A stretch of 32,114 nucleotides of DNA from Leptolyngbya sp. SIO4C1 (GTDB lineage: Bacteria; Cyanobacteriota; Cyanobacteriia; Phormidesmidales; Phormidesmidaceae): positions 1 to 32,114 of the forward strand of contig JAAHIA010000001.1 in NCBI GenBank assembly GCA_010671975.1. Direction: 5' to 3'. Every line of letters begins with the position of its first letter. The stretch's first letter is position 1. The notes beneath the pieces are model-generated. The model was given only the letters and a program-made list of their open reading frames with translations, was not told the DNA's origin and searched no databases. Below are positions 8,648 to 18,897 of the stretch, piece after piece. The position numbers and the translations under genes were made by a program.

Positions 8648-9847
8648 ATGACTGTATGCGAATATCGGCCTGGATTAGAAGGCATCCCAGCCACTGAGTC
8701 TGGCATTAGCTATGTCGATGGACAAAACGGCATTCTGGAATATCGCGGTATTCGCATCGAAGAGCTAGCGCTTAAAAGCAACTTCATCGAAGCGGCCTAT
8801 CTGCTGATTTGGGGCGGCTTGCCAACCCAGCAGGAGCTAGATGCTTTTGAGTACGAGATTCGCCACCATCGCCGACTCAAGTTTCGCATTCGCGACATGA
8901 TGAAGTGCTTTCCGGAGAGCGGTCACCCGATGGACGCGCTGCAGGCCTGTGCGGCAGCGCTGGGGCTATTTTACTCGCGCCGCGAGCTAGACGATCCGGC
9001 CTATATTCAAAAGGCGGTGGTGCGGCTGCTGGCCAAGATTCCCACCATGGTGGCGGCCTTTCAGCTGATTCGCAAAGGCAACGATCCGGTGCAGCCGCGC
9101 GACGATCTCGACTATGCGGCCAACTTTCTCTACATGCTGAATGAGCAAGAGCCCGATCCGCTGGCCGCCCGCATTTTTGATATTTGCCTGACGCTGCATG
9201 CCGAGCACACCATCAACGCCTCGACCTTTTCGGCCATGGTGACCGCTTCAACGCTGACCGACCCCTATGCAGTGGTGGCTTCCGCCGTGGGTACGCTGGC
9301 CGGACCGCTACACGGTGGGGCCAACGAAGAAGTGATCCAGATGCTGCAGGACATCGGCTCAGTGGAGAACGTACGACCGTTCGTCGAAGAGCGGGTGGCG
9401 CACAAGGCTAAGATTATGGGCTTCGGCCATCGGGTCTACAAAGTTAAGGATCCGCGCGCGGTCATTTTGCAAAAGCTGGCCGAGCAGTTGTTTGAAAAAT
9501 TTGGTCAGGATGAATACTACGCGATCGCGCTGGAGCTAGAGTCGGTGGTGACCGAAAAGCTAGGTAAAAAAGGCGTGTACCCTAACGTAGACTTCTATTC
9601 GGGCCTGGTCTATCGCAAGCTGGGCATTCCCACCGACCTGTTTACGCCCATTTTTGCGATCGCGCGCGTGGCCGGCTGGCTGGCTCACTGGAAAGAGCAG
9701 CTGGCTGAAAATCGGATTTTTCGACCGACCCAAATTTACACTGGCCCTCATGCCCAGTCCTATGTGCCGCTGGCTGAGCGGCCTCAGATTTGGGACAAGC
9801 AGCCCTCACCGTTTGTGGTGTCTAACGCCCTGCGCTCAGTTTCTTGA
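8648..9847 (+). CDS. gltA: Citrate synthase
   Basis: GLEGIPATESGISYVDGQNGILEYRGI, LHAEHTINASTFSA, GPLHGGANEEV, MGFGHRVYKVKDPRA. Confidence 0.96.
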   Translation: MTVCEYRPGLEGIPATESGISYVDGQNGILEYRGIRIEELALKSNFIEAAYLLIWGGLPTQQELDAFEYEIRHHRRLKFRIRDMMKCFPESGHPMDALQACAAALGLFYSRRELDDPAYIQKAVVRLLAKIPTMVAAFQLIRKGNDPVQPRDDLDYAANFLYMLNEQEPDPLAARIFDICLTLHAEHTINASTFSAMVTASTLTDPYAVVASAVGTLAGPLHGGANEEVIQMLQDIGSVENVRPFVEERVAHKAKIMGFGHRVYKVKDPRAVILQKLAEQLFEKFGQDEYYAIALELESVVTEKLGKKGVYPNVDFYSGLVYRKLGIPTDLFTPIFAIARVAGWLAHWKEQLAENRIFRPTQIYTGPHAQSYVPLAERPQIWDKQPSPFVVSNALRSVS

Positions 9848-9963
9848 ACGTCCGTGATACCGATGACTGCGGCGATGTGGGCGTGTGATGGGCGTCACCC
9901 CTCTTGTCAATTTGTCAGAATCCAACGAACATAACAATTAGTGACGATTTTCAGGAACTCCAG

Positions 9964-9995
9964 CCCCCCTCGCACATGCTTGGGGGGTTTTTATT
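9964..9995 (+). terminator. Rho-independent terminator after gltA
   Basis: cccccc-tcgcacatgctt-gggggg followed by tttttattttt. Confidence 0.7.
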
Positions 9996-10252
9996 TTTAC
10001 GTCACTGTGCCTGCAGTCTGCGCAGATTTACAGATGATCGGTGCGATCGCGCAGCAGCTGCGTCTGGAGACTGACCCATCAATCATCCAAGCCGAGTAGA
10101 CCTACTTGCTCGGCTCCTGCCCTTTATGAGTAAAAATTACTATCCGCTGGGCAATGGTTGACCGGTTTGTCGGGCTATAAAGCGTTAGAATCTGTAAGAG
10201 CAAAGAATCTTTAAACAAAATTCTAAAGCCGCAGTCTGTCACTCAATCCTTC

Positions 10253-11371
10253 ATGAATTCTGGAATTGACCTACAAGAGAGCTTTATTCGAGCCCTAACC
10301 TCGTTTGGGCTGCCGACGGGTTTGGCTAAAACCGTCTGGATTCCGCTGCCAATGCTGCTGATGCTAATTGCTGCTACGGTGAGTATTTTTATCGCCGTCT
10401 GGCTAGAGCGAAAAATTTCTGCCGCCGCGCAGCAGCGCATTGGCCCCGAATACGTTGGCGCGCTCGGCGCGCTGCAGGCCGCCGCTGACGGTATCAAGCT
10501 GCTATTTAAGGAAGATATCGTACCGGCCAAGTCTGACCCCTGGCTGTTTACGCTAGGTCCGGCGCTGGTCGTCATTCCGGTGTTTTTGTCCTACCTGATT
10601 GTGCCTTTTGGGCAAAACATGGTAATTACCGACATCGGGGTTGGCATTTTTCTATGGATTGCGCTGTCTAGCATCACGCCGATTGGTCTGCTGATGTCGG
10701 GCTACTCTTCAAACAATAAGTATTCGCTACTGGGCGGTCTGAGGGCAGCAGCCCAGTCAATCAGCTACGAGATCCCGCTGGCGCTGGCGGTGCTGGCCGT
10801 GGTGATGATGTCCAACAGCCTCAGTACAATTGACATCGTCAACCAGCAAGATGGCTACGGCATCCTCAGCTGGAACGTGTGGCGTCAGCCGGTTGGGTTT
10901 GTCATTTTTTGGATTGCGGCGCTGGCTGAGTGTGAGCGTCTACCGTTCGACCTGCCCGAAGCTGAAGAGGAGCTCGTTGCTGGCTATCAGACGGAGTATA
11001 CCGGCATGAAGTTTGGTCTCTTCTACGTTGGGTCATACGTCAATCTAGTGCTCTCAGCGCTGATGGTCTCAATTCTCTACTTAGGCGGATGGAGCTTTCC
11101 GGTACCGGTAGAATCGCTGGCTGGCTGGCTAGGCGTTTCAGAAACGGCTCCCTGGCTGCAGGTGATTACAGCCTCCGTTGGCATCGTGATGACCCTGATC
11201 AAGGCCTATGCGCTGGTCTTTTTGACCATCTTGCTGCGCTGGACCGTGCCCCGCGTCAGAATCGATCAGCTCCTAGACCTAGGGTGGAAGTTTCTACTGC
11301 CCGTTTCACTTGTAAATCTATTGCTCACAGCAGCTTTAAAGCTGACGTTTCCAGTTGCCTTTGGTGGTTAG
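10253..11371 (+). CDS. ndhA: NAD(P)H-quinone oxidoreductase subunit 1
   Basis: [73 protein letters not shown]. Confidence 0.97.
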   Translation: MNSGIDLQESFIRALTSFGLPTGLAKTVWIPLPMLLMLIAATVSIFIAVWLERKISAAAQQRIGPEYVGALGALQAAADGIKLLFKEDIVPAKSDPWLFTLGPALVVIPVFLSYLIVPFGQNMVITDIGVGIFLWIALSSITPIGLLMSGYSSNNKYSLLGGLRAAAQSISYEIPLALAVLAVVMMSNSLSTIDIVNQQDGYGILSWNVWRQPVGFVIFWIAALAECERLPFDLPEAEEELVAGYQTEYTGMKFGLFYVGSYVNLVLSALMVSILYLGGWSFPVPVESLAGWLGVSETAPWLQVITASVGIVMTLIKAYALVFLTILLRWTVPRVRIDQLLDLGWKFLLPVSLVNLLLTAALKLTFPVAFGG

Positions 11372-11388
11372 AGAGGCGAATTTTTCTC

Positions 11389-12018
11389 ATGCTTAACTTT
11401 CTCAAACAAGTCGGCGACTATGCCAAAGAAACGGCACAGGCCGCAAAGTTTATTGGTCAGGGACTATCGGTAACCTTTGACCACATGAAGCGCCGTCCGG
11501 TCACGGTGCAGTATCCGTACGAAAAGCTGATTCCGTCTGAGCGCTATCGCGGCCGCATTCACTTTGAATTTGACAAGTGTATTGCTTGCGAGGTCTGCGT
11601 GCGCGTCTGCCCCATCAACCTGCCGGTGGTGGACTGGGACTTTGACAAAGCTTCTAAGAAGAAAAATCTCAAGCACTACAGCATCGACTTTGGCGTCTGT
11701 ATTTTCTGCGGCAACTGCGTAGAATACTGTCCGACTAACTGTCTGTCGATGACGGAAGAATATGAGCTCGCAGCCTACGATCGCCACGACCTCAACTACG
11801 ACAACGTGGCGCTGGGTCGTCTGCCCTACAAGGTCACTCAAGATCCGATGGTGACGCCGCTGCGCGAGTTTGCCTACCTGCCCAAGGGCGTTACCGATCC
11901 GCACGAGCTGCCGGCTGGCTCCCGTCGCTCTGGTAAACTGCCCCAAGAGATTTTAGAAGAGCTCGAAGCGGCCCAGGCAGATACCCAGCCAGAGGCGAAT
12001 GCTGAAGCGGATGCCTAG
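11389..12018 (+). CDS. ndhI: NAD(P)H-quinone oxidoreductase subunit I (2x[4Fe-4S])
   Basis: [20 protein letters not shown] and [23 protein letters not shown]. The track ORF starts at 11089, but ATG 11389 ([14 protein letters not shown]) is the proper start. Confidence 0.97.
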   Translation: MLNFLKQVGDYAKETAQAAKFIGQGLSVTFDHMKRRPVTVQYPYEKLIPSERYRGRIHFEFDKCIACEVCVRVCPINLPVVDWDFDKASKKKNLKHYSIDFGVCIFCGNCVEYCPTNCLSMTEEYELAAYDRHDLNYDNVALGRLPYKVTQDPMVTPLREFAYLPKGVTDPHELPAGSRRSGKLPQEILEELEAAQADTQPEANAEADA

Positions 12019-12066
12019 GTAGCCCACCGGTATCGGCACGTCAATCAACGTTAGAAAGGAACCGTC

Positions 12067-12684
12067 GTGAATTTAGCAGAAGGCGTACAGCTTGTTTCGT
12101 TTGGCATCCTTGGAGTTTTGATGCTAGCAGCGGCGCTAGGGGTAGTGCTGCTGTCTAACATCGTTTACTCTGCCTTTTTACTCGGCTTAGTTTTTGTTAG
12201 CATTTCGGGCCTCTATGTGCTGCTCAATGCTGGCTTTGTCGCAGCCGCGCAGATCCTGGTGTATGTTGGCGCGGTCAATGTTCTGATTCTCTTTGGAATC
12301 ATGCTGGTGAATAAGCGACAGGACTTTGCGCCGCTGCCCAAGGCCTGGCTGGGCAAGGCGGCTACAGCTGCTGTTTGCACTGGGCTGTTTGCTTTACTCA
12401 GCACGATGGTGCTGACGACGGGCTGGGGCGCTTCTGTGGCTGCACCGGCCGGTGATATCTCAATCGAGGTGATTGGGCAGCATTTCTTCAGCGACTTCTT
12501 ATTACCTTTTGAACTGGCTTCTGTGCTGCTGCTAGTGGCGCTAGTAGGGGCGATCATTCTTGCCCGCCGCGAATACATTCCCGATGTTGAACCGGTCGAT
12601 GAGGCAAAAGTGCTGACGCTGCCGGAGCGGCCGCGCGAGCTAGTCGCAGCCGGAGGGACCGAACCGAGCGAGCCGGCCCGCTGA
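12067..12684 (+). CDS. ndhG: NAD(P)H-quinone oxidoreductase subunit 6 (NdhG/NuoJ)
   Basis: NdhG-like TM pattern with VLLSNIVYSAFLLGLVFVSISGLYVLLNAGFVAAAQILVYVGAVNVLILFGIMLVNK; operon position. GTG start. Confidence 0.95.
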   Translation: MNLAEGVQLVSFGILGVLMLAAALGVVLLSNIVYSAFLLGLVFVSISGLYVLLNAGFVAAAQILVYVGAVNVLILFGIMLVNKRQDFAPLPKAWLGKAATAAVCTGLFALLSTMVLTTGWGASVAAPAGDISIEVIGQHFFSDFLLPFELASVLLLVALVGAIILARREYIPDVEPVDEAKVLTLPERPRELVAAGGTEPSEPAR

Positions 12685-12724
12685 TAGTCTTTTAGCCTTC
12701 TGATCTGTTCTAAGAGCCAAACCT

Positions 12725-13030
12725 ATGCAGCTTGAGTATTTTTTGATTTTGGCAGCCGCCCTATTTTGCGTGGGCATCTATGGCCTGGTGACTAGCCGCA
12801 ACGTAATTCGCGTTTTGATGTCGATTGAGCTGATGCTGAATGCGGTCAATCTAAATCTGATGGCGTTTTCCAACTATTTAGATCCGCAGGACATTAAGGG
12901 ACAGGTCTTTGCTGTCTTTGTGATTACCATCGCGGCAGCAGAGGCAGCCGTTGGTCTAGCCATTGTGCTGTCGATCTATCGCAACCGCGATACTGTTGAT
13001 ATGGAGCAGTTTAATCTGCTCAAGTGGTAG
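12725..13030 (+). CDS. ndhE: NAD(P)H-quinone oxidoreductase subunit 4L (NdhE/NuoK)
   Basis: [57 protein letters not shown]. Confidence 0.96.
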   Translation: MQLEYFLILAAALFCVGIYGLVTSRNVIRVLMSIELMLNAVNLNLMAFSNYLDPQDIKGQVFAVFVITIAAAEAAVGLAIVLSIYRNRDTVDMEQFNLLKW

Positions 13031-13062
13031 CTCGTCGCTGAGCAGCTAGCTGAATAACTGCG

Positions 13063-13983
13063 GTGCAACTCAAGCAGGCAATCATTGTCCATAAAGCAGG
13101 TAATGCCTACAGCAGAACCTGGGCCGAAAAATGCGCCCGCCAGCTTGAGCAGCTCGGATGTAAAGTTCTGCTCGGGCCAAGCGGTCCGAAGGATAATCCC
13201 TATCCGGTCTTTTTAGCCTCAGTGACGCAGCCAATCGATCTAGCCGTGGTTTTAGGCGGCGACGGCACGGCGCTAGCGGCAGCTCGACATCTGGCTCCAG
13301 AGCACGTGCCTATTTTGGCCGTCAACGTCGGCGGGCATCTCGGCTTTCTGACAGAATCAGCCGATGTGGTCGATGATTTTGAGCAGGTTTGGCAGCGGCT
13401 GCTCTCGGATCGCTATGCGGTGCAGCAGCGGATGATGCTACAAGCCTGTTTGCATGAGGGCAACTACGGCAACTTTGAGCCGATGAGCGACATTTTTTGG
13501 TCGCTCAATGAAATGTGCGTCAAGCCAGCCTCGCCCGATCGGATGATTACCTCCATTTTAGAAATGGAAATTGACGGGCAGGTAGTCGATCAGTATCAGG
13601 GGGACGGGCTGCTGATCAGTACGCCAACCGGCACGACGGGCTATACCGTAGCGGCAAATGGCCCAATCGTTCATCCCGGCATGGATGCGATCATCGTGAC
13701 GCCGATTTGTCCGCTCAGCCTGTCTAGCCGCCCGGTGGTGCTGCCGCCCGGCTGCGTGGTCAGCGTCTGGCCGCTGGCTGACCCAGATATGAATACTAAG
13801 CTGTGGACCGACGGCGTGCTAGCAACCGCTATCTGGCCGGGTCAGCGCGTCGATATTCGCATGGCTAGCGATATGGCACGCTTCATTGTGTTGGATATTG
13901 ATAATTCCTACTATCGAACGCTGCGCAATAAGCTGCAGTGGGCCGGCGCCAGGATTAACTATACTAACAATCATCGCAACTAG
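13063..13983 (+). CDS. nadK: NAD(+) kinase
   Basis: VVLGGDGTALAAAR, VNVGGHLGFLTE, YQGDGLLISTPTGTTGYTVAANGPIVHP. GTG start. Confidence 0.95.
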   Translation: MQLKQAIIVHKAGNAYSRTWAEKCARQLEQLGCKVLLGPSGPKDNPYPVFLASVTQPIDLAVVLGGDGTALAAARHLAPEHVPILAVNVGGHLGFLTESADVVDDFEQVWQRLLSDRYAVQQRMMLQACLHEGNYGNFEPMSDIFWSLNEMCVKPASPDRMITSILEMEIDGQVVDQYQGDGLLISTPTGTTGYTVAANGPIVHPGMDAIIVTPICPLSLSSRPVVLPPGCVVSVWPLADPDMNTKLWTDGVLATAIWPGQRVDIRMASDMARFIVLDIDNSYYRTLRNKLQWAGARINYTNNHRN

Positions 13984-13990
13984 CTAAGCT

Positions 13991-15712
13991 CTACGGTAGC
14001 CGCAGCACCGTCTGATTGCGGCCTCTGCGCTTGGCTTCGTAGAGTCCTAAATCGGCGATGTCAAACAAGGTTTCAGGAGAGAGCCGACGGCAGGGCACTA
14101 GGCCGGTCACTCCGACGCTGATGGTGATGTGGTCCGAGACGCGAGAGGCTTTGTGAGCTAGCTGCAGCGCCTGAACGTTGAGCGCGGCTGTTTGGGCCAC
14201 TTGCAAAGCTTCTTTGGGCGGCGTTTCGGGCAGCAGGATGACAAACTCTTCGCCGCCATATCGGGCAATCATGCCGTGAGGGCGCGTGACGGCCTGCTTG
14301 ATTGCCTGAGCCACCTGACGCAGGCAGGCATCGCCCTGCAGATGGCCGTAGGCATCGTTGTAATGCTTAAAATAATCAATGTCGCAAAGAATTAGAGACA
14401 GCGGCGTTTGCGATCGCACTGCGCGTACCCACACTGTTTCGAGCCGTTCTCTAAAAGCGCGCCGATTGGCTAGCTGCGTTAGCTCATCAAGCAGTGATAG
14501 CGCCTGTAGCCGCTGTAGCTTCTGCAGCCGATACAGCAGTGGCGCAATCGTCACCGCTAGGGCATATGGCAGAATGGGCAGCCACCAGCCTACGAGCAAT
14601 AGCCCATAGCTGACTATCAGCAAGCTGCCGACACAAGCAGCAATCAGACCTAAACGGCGCAGCTCGCTATCTACCCAGCCGTACAGCAGCAGGCTTAGAT
14701 GCGCCAAGCCCCAAATTAGCAGCAGCTCTAACGGTTCAGTCAGCGTTTTTAAGATCGGCCGATTGTCTAAAACGGCGCTGACCAGCTGGCTAATCAAGAT
14801 GGCATGAATCTCGACACCATGCGTTGGTAGCAGCTGCTGCCCCACTTTGCCGCTATGAGCAGTAAAAAAGATATCAGCCTCGCCAGACTGCAGACTGCCA
14901 ATCAGGATGATGCAGTCTTTGAACGTCTGCGGTGGAATCTGATCGCTCAGTAGGTCGGTCATCGAGACCGTCACAAACTGAGGATAAGCCAGACGCCAGT
15001 TTAATAGCACCTGATAGCCACCGCTATCGACCCATACGTAGCCGCCGCTGACGGCTTCGACTGGCGGAAATACGCGCCCTTTAATGGTCAGAAATTCTGT
15101 ATGAACGTCTGGCATAATGCCTTGGGCCGCCAGATACTCATAGGCAACGCGATAGCCAAAGCTCTCTAGAACGCGATCGCCATCAGCGCTAGGAAATAGA
15201 AATCCTCGGCGCACGCGGCCGTCTGCATCGACAATCAGATCGCTAGCGGCTGTGCGATTTTCATCGACCAAAACTGAGTTGCCTGAAACAGCTGACATTC
15301 TATTGTCGTCAATCAGTTTCTCAATACCAATTAGGTTTGGCGTATTGCGCAGCACCTGATTGAGCTGCTGGTGCCCGGGCGGATGGGGAATGTTGCGATA
15401 TAGATCGAGGCCAATTACGCTGGGCGACTGCTGCTTAACCTTTGTAATCAGCTGGGCCAGTAAAGCATCCGACAGCGCCGCCCGATTTAACCGCTCTAAG
15501 TCAGCATCATAAATTCCAACAATGACGATGCGAGGATCGGGGGTTTCGGGCGGCCGCGATCGCATCATCCAGTCAAACAGATGCAGTTCCCAAATCTGAA
15601 AGAGGCCAGACAGCCGTAGACCAATAATGCCAAGCGTAGTGGCAAGCCCTAACAGCGGCTTGGCAAACTTAGCCTGGGCTAATCTACGGCTCAGTTCTTG
15701 AGAACTATGCAC
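13991..15712 (-). CDS. CHASE2 sensor domain-containing diguanylate cyclase (GGDEF)
   Basis: N-terminal CHASE2 (PETPDPRIVIVGIYDADLERL...), TM segments, then GGDEF domain with LCDIDYFKHYNDAYGHLQGD and RYGGEEFVILLPET. Confidence 0.92.
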   Translation of the reverse strand: MHSSQELSRRLAQAKFAKPLLGLATTLGIIGLRLSGLFQIWELHLFDWMMRSRPPETPDPRIVIVGIYDADLERLNRAALSDALLAQLITKVKQQSPSVIGLDLYRNIPHPPGHQQLNQVLRNTPNLIGIEKLIDDNRMSAVSGNSVLVDENRTAASDLIVDADGRVRRGFLFPSADGDRVLESFGYRVAYEYLAAQGIMPDVHTEFLTIKGRVFPPVEAVSGGYVWVDSGGYQVLLNWRLAYPQFVTVSMTDLLSDQIPPQTFKDCIILIGSLQSGEADIFFTAHSGKVGQQLLPTHGVEIHAILISQLVSAVLDNRPILKTLTEPLELLLIWGLAHLSLLLYGWVDSELRRLGLIAACVGSLLIVSYGLLLVGWWLPILPYALAVTIAPLLYRLQKLQRLQALSLLDELTQLANRRAFRERLETVWVRAVRSQTPLSLILCDIDYFKHYNDAYGHLQGDACLRQVAQAIKQAVTRPHGMIARYGGEEFVILLPETPPKEALQVAQTAALNVQALQLAHKASRVSDHITISVGVTGLVPCRRLSPETLFDIADLGLYEAKRRGRNQTVLRLP

Positions 15713-15958
15713 TCAGTTAAACTCACGCATCGGGTCAAACGTCGCCGATTGAGCTTCACTTAGCAATTCAGACCGACGCCTGCCAGCGTTCCCCCAGGGA
15801 TAAGCGCTTGGACTACATCAGTTTGAAACCAAGACCATAAAGCCAACCAGCGCCCCCGACATTTTACCGGTATTGGTCAAATTGGAACAGGGATTTTTCG
15901 TATTTTAGAACGGCAGCGGACGCCATAGAAAATCTGTTCGCAGCTGCACAAGCTTCGT

Positions 15959-16177
15959 CTAGCGCTTACTGACGTGGCTACGTCGTCCGCCCGATAAGGT
16001 GCTGGTGGCCGTACCGCGATCTGAGTCTGGCTGCCATCGCTCAGCAGGAGCTTGTTTGGCGATGATCAGCTGCTGACCAACCCAGCAGGGGGTGTGGTCG
16101 CGAGCGGCCACTGAACCGAGACCATGCCCAACCAAAAGAGCCATTGCTGCGCCTAGTAAGCGATAGGAATGTGTCAT
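15959..16177 (-). CDS. Small hypothetical protein with a putative signal peptide
   Basis: 72 aa, N-terminus MTHSYRLLGAAMALLVGHGLGSVAARD looks like a signal peptide. Little other support. Confidence 0.4.
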   Translation of the reverse strand: MTHSYRLLGAAMALLVGHGLGSVAARDHTPCWVGQQLIIAKQAPAERWQPDSDRGTATSTLSGGRRSHVSKR

Positions 16178-16390
16178 TAGATCTTATTTGCGTTCACTGT
16201 AGGCCACCAGCGATAGCGAAAGCTATTAGCCAAAACACCGATATTTGAGCCCTGATATTAAGGAAATACGCAATATTCTCAGCAAAACCGCTGAATCAAG
16301 CGTAAGTTTTGATGAAGCTGAGCCTAGCTAGTATGAAGATAAAGTTAATTGTCGGCAGATAGCATAGGCCAATTGGCGTATCATAAAGTT

Positions 16391-16424
16391 TTCGCCTTCA
16401 GGCCTGGGCCAGCCTGAAAGCGAA
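16391..16424 (-). terminator. Hairpin, possible terminator/stabiliser for the 16473-16832 gene
   Basis: ttcgccttcaggc-ctgggcca-gcctgaaagcgaa. The single imperfection is G-U on the minus-strand transcript but C-A on the plus strand. Only a weak T-tract follows. Confidence 0.35.
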
Positions 16425-16472
16425 GTGTCTTCTAAAAGCGAAATATCAGTGAATCTGCTCTGCGGTCAAAGT

Positions 16473-16832
16473 TTACTTGACGGCAGACTCAATACCTTCT
16501 TTGGCCTGATCTGCTAAATTGCTCAGCGTGTCGCGCGTGGTTTCTAGCGGGTCGCGGCTGTTAACGCGAGTATCAGCCCGCTCTGCATCGTCAATCAGCT
16601 CTTGAGCCCTGGCTTCGACGCGGGTAGTATCTCGACGAGGATCGGTATCGTTATACCGGTTAATGCCATCTACCTCAGGCTGAATTTGGTCGTAGCGCTC
16701 ATAGGATTGCAGCGTGCCGCGATCGTTTTCATAGTAGCCATCTGTGCTAGCGGCATAGGCTGCTGTCGCAACGCCAAAGCATAGAGAGAAGCTGAGTAGA
16801 GCCGCGATCGCGCGTTTAAAAATAGTTTTCAT
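16473..16832 (-). CDS. Hypothetical secreted/periplasmic protein
   Basis: Start at internal ATG (MKTIFKRAIAALLSFSLCFGVATAAYAAS signal peptide), acidic helical C-terminal region; nearby agga. Confidence 0.7.
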   Translation of the reverse strand: MKTIFKRAIAALLSFSLCFGVATAAYAASTDGYYENDRGTLQSYERYDQIQPEVDGINRYNDTDPRRDTTRVEARAQELIDDAERADTRVNSRDPLETTRDTLSNLADQAKEGIESAVK

Positions 16833-17064
16833 GCTTAATACTCCTGAAAAACTGCTTTGTAGTGTATAAAGCAACACGGTTTGCGCCCTCTTTCGCAAGG
16901 TAGCAAGCTCAGGTGCGATCGCTATGCCGTTAGATCACCATATGCGTCTGTCAGCTGTACGTCTGTCAGTAGAGACAGGCATGAGGCGCTAAGCCTTTAG
17001 AAAGCTAATGCGCTTAAAAGACTAACGCTGTCGCCTAGCTGATACGCTTGGCGCTCTCTTAGCG

Positions 17065-17709
17065 CTATGCGGTTTCAGGCCAGTTGGGAGAATCGCCTTC
17101 AGGACCATCTTCAGGACCGTCTGCTGAAGGTGCTTCATGCAGTTCGTATTCCCCTGTCCAGACAGTATTAAGCCGCTCCATCCCGGTTTCGCTCAGAAAA
17201 ACGTCCTCAGCTACGATTTCACAATCCTGCTCTGTGCCGCCTGCTGCTAAAATCAGGTCGCAAATCCAGTCGTTGCACGGCTCAGCGTCAGCCATCTCTA
17301 GCAGCGTCTCTACCTGCGGCTGCGCTTCTGGAAAACGCTGTAGTAAACAGTGGTAAAGGGCAACGCCGGTTCGCCGCTCGACGCCGCTCATCACCTGCTG
17401 CAGATACCAGGCGGCTTTGGCAGCCGGCAGCAGCTCGAGCTGCTGCTGCACTGCCTGCAACATCCGCTCTACAAAGTTGACCCCTAGGTCTGCCTCTAGC
17501 TGCTGCACCGGACCTTCTATGTCGCGCTGGGTCACCTCTGTGATGGCAGGCCAATCGATCCCAGGGTAGGCGTTTTGTAGCAAAATAAAGCCGCGCTCAG
17601 TGAGGCGCACCGTTTGGTCGCTGAGGTCGCAGGAAAAGTCTCTGCCCGGTTCAGCGCCTGCTTCGATTAGCATGCGAAAGATTTGGATACTTTCTGGGTG
17701 CATCGGCAT
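17065..17709 (-). CDS. Conserved hypothetical protein
   Basis: Long ORF with a clean domain-like sequence from MPMHPESIQIFRMLIEAGAEPGRDF. The track start at 17883 would overlap the glycosyltransferase, so a start near 17703-17709 is likelier. Confidence 0.65.
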   Translation of the reverse strand: MPMHPESIQIFRMLIEAGAEPGRDFSCDLSDQTVRLTERGFILLQNAYPGIDWPAITEVTQRDIEGPVQQLEADLGVNFVERMLQAVQQQLELLPAAKAAWYLQQVMSGVERRTGVALYHCLLQRFPEAQPQVETLLEMADAEPCNDWICDLILAAGGTEQDCEIVAEDVFLSETGMERLNTVWTGEYELHEAPSADGPEDGPEGDSPNWPETA

Positions 17710-17771
17710 ACGGCATACTCTGTATCCTATGATATATCGCACCGGCTGACACACCGCCAACCGGCAAAGGG

Positions 17772-18728
17772 CTATGCCCGCCGCTCTTGATAGGCTGCAT
17801 AGACTGCCTGCACGTTGTACCAATTTAAAAAAATTCGCGCTAGCTCTTGAGAAAGCTGCGGCTGCCCTCTCTGAATTAGCCACTGCAGCAGCGGTGCCAT
17901 GGTGCGCTCATTGAGCCGTCCGCCTAGCGACAGCAGCCCCCACAGCAGCCAATGCAGCGGCGTCATCTGAATCATCATCCGCACGTCAAAAGTTGGATGC
18001 TTCTCATAAAAGACAACGCCCATTCTAGCCCGCTGAATTTCTTTATCAATTAGCTCGGGCAGCTCGTCAATTGAAAAGGGCGGATGCCAGTGATAGCCGA
18101 CCGCTGCTGGGCATTTGACCAGCGTCAGTCCCAAATTTTTGAGCCGCACGCCCAGCTCTAAATCCTCCCAGCCATACTGCGTAAACTGCGTATCAAACAG
18201 CCCTGCTTTGAGCAGCCAGCGCTTTGCGATCGCCACGTTGCCGGTTGCAAAAAAGGCTTGAGAATAGTCGGTTACCTTAAACGGCTCGGCGGTCGGATCT
18301 GCGAAGTTGCACGTGTTGACCACACGACCGTAGGTAAAGACGCGGTGATGCCCGTGGATTTGCTGAAACCGGCTGAGCGCATCGGCATGGTGCTGCAAAA
18401 AGTCCTCTAGCACCACCAAATCGCTGTCGATAAAGACAATCGTATCGCCTTGAGCCTGCTCAACCCCAAAATTACGAGCCGCTGCTGCCCCTTCATGCGA
18501 TCGCTCAAATAGCCTTACGTGAGCTAAGCTGGCTGATTTCAACCAGTCTACGGTGCCATCAGCTGAGCCGTCATCGACAACGATGATTTCATAGCCTGCC
18601 ACCTGCGTATCGCGCGAAAACACTTGCCGCTCCATCGCCTGCAGGCATTTTTCTAAAATCGGCTTGCGGTTGTAGGTAGGGATGACGACGCTGAAAAACA
18701 CGGCTTTTTCTGAAGAGAGCGACTTCAA
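17772..18728 (-). CDS. Glycosyltransferase family 2 protein
   Basis: FSVVIPTYNRKPILEKCLQAME, EIIVVDDGSADGT, GAAAARNFGVEQAQGDTIVFIDSDLVV, GWEDLELGVRL. Confidence 0.93.
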   Translation of the reverse strand: MKSLSSEKAVFFSVVIPTYNRKPILEKCLQAMERQVFSRDTQVAGYEIIVVDDGSADGTVDWLKSASLAHVRLFERSHEGAAAARNFGVEQAQGDTIVFIDSDLVVLEDFLQHHADALSRFQQIHGHHRVFTYGRVVNTCNFADPTAEPFKVTDYSQAFFATGNVAIAKRWLLKAGLFDTQFTQYGWEDLELGVRLKNLGLTLVKCPAAVGYHWHPPFSIDELPELIDKEIQRARMGVVFYEKHPTFDVRMMIQMTPLHWLLWGLLSLGGRLNERTMAPLLQWLIQRGQPQLSQELARIFLNWYNVQAVYAAYQERRA

Positions 18729-18897
18729 TCATAGCCCGGTGAGTTTCGACTCCGCTCTACTCACCTGAGCCCGGCAGCGCTGAGCGGAGCCAAAGCGCGC
18801 AAGAAAAATGTCAGAAAAAGCCAATGGTAGTTTTTATACCGACAAGGTTCGCTGCCATAATGGTTAACTTATTGTGAAGTGATCGCAGGTTGAAACT

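Noticed and set aside
10243-10575. 110-aa antisense ORF opposite the ndhA start
   Set aside because: Shadow ORF; ndhA is unambiguous.
11089-11388. N-terminal extension of the ndhI ORF
   Set aside because: It overlaps ndhA out of frame. Typical NdhI begins at ATG 11389.
11464-11946. 160-aa ORF antisense to ndhI
   Set aside because: Shadow ORF opposite a strongly conserved gene; no domain-like features.
17084-17356. 90-aa plus-strand ORF antisense to the 17065-17709 gene
   Set aside because: Ser-rich antisense shadow ORF without support.
17710-17883. N-terminal extension of the 17065 ORF
   Set aside because: It overlaps the 3' end of the glycosyltransferase gene out of frame and looks non-native; an ATG near 17703-17709 is more plausible.
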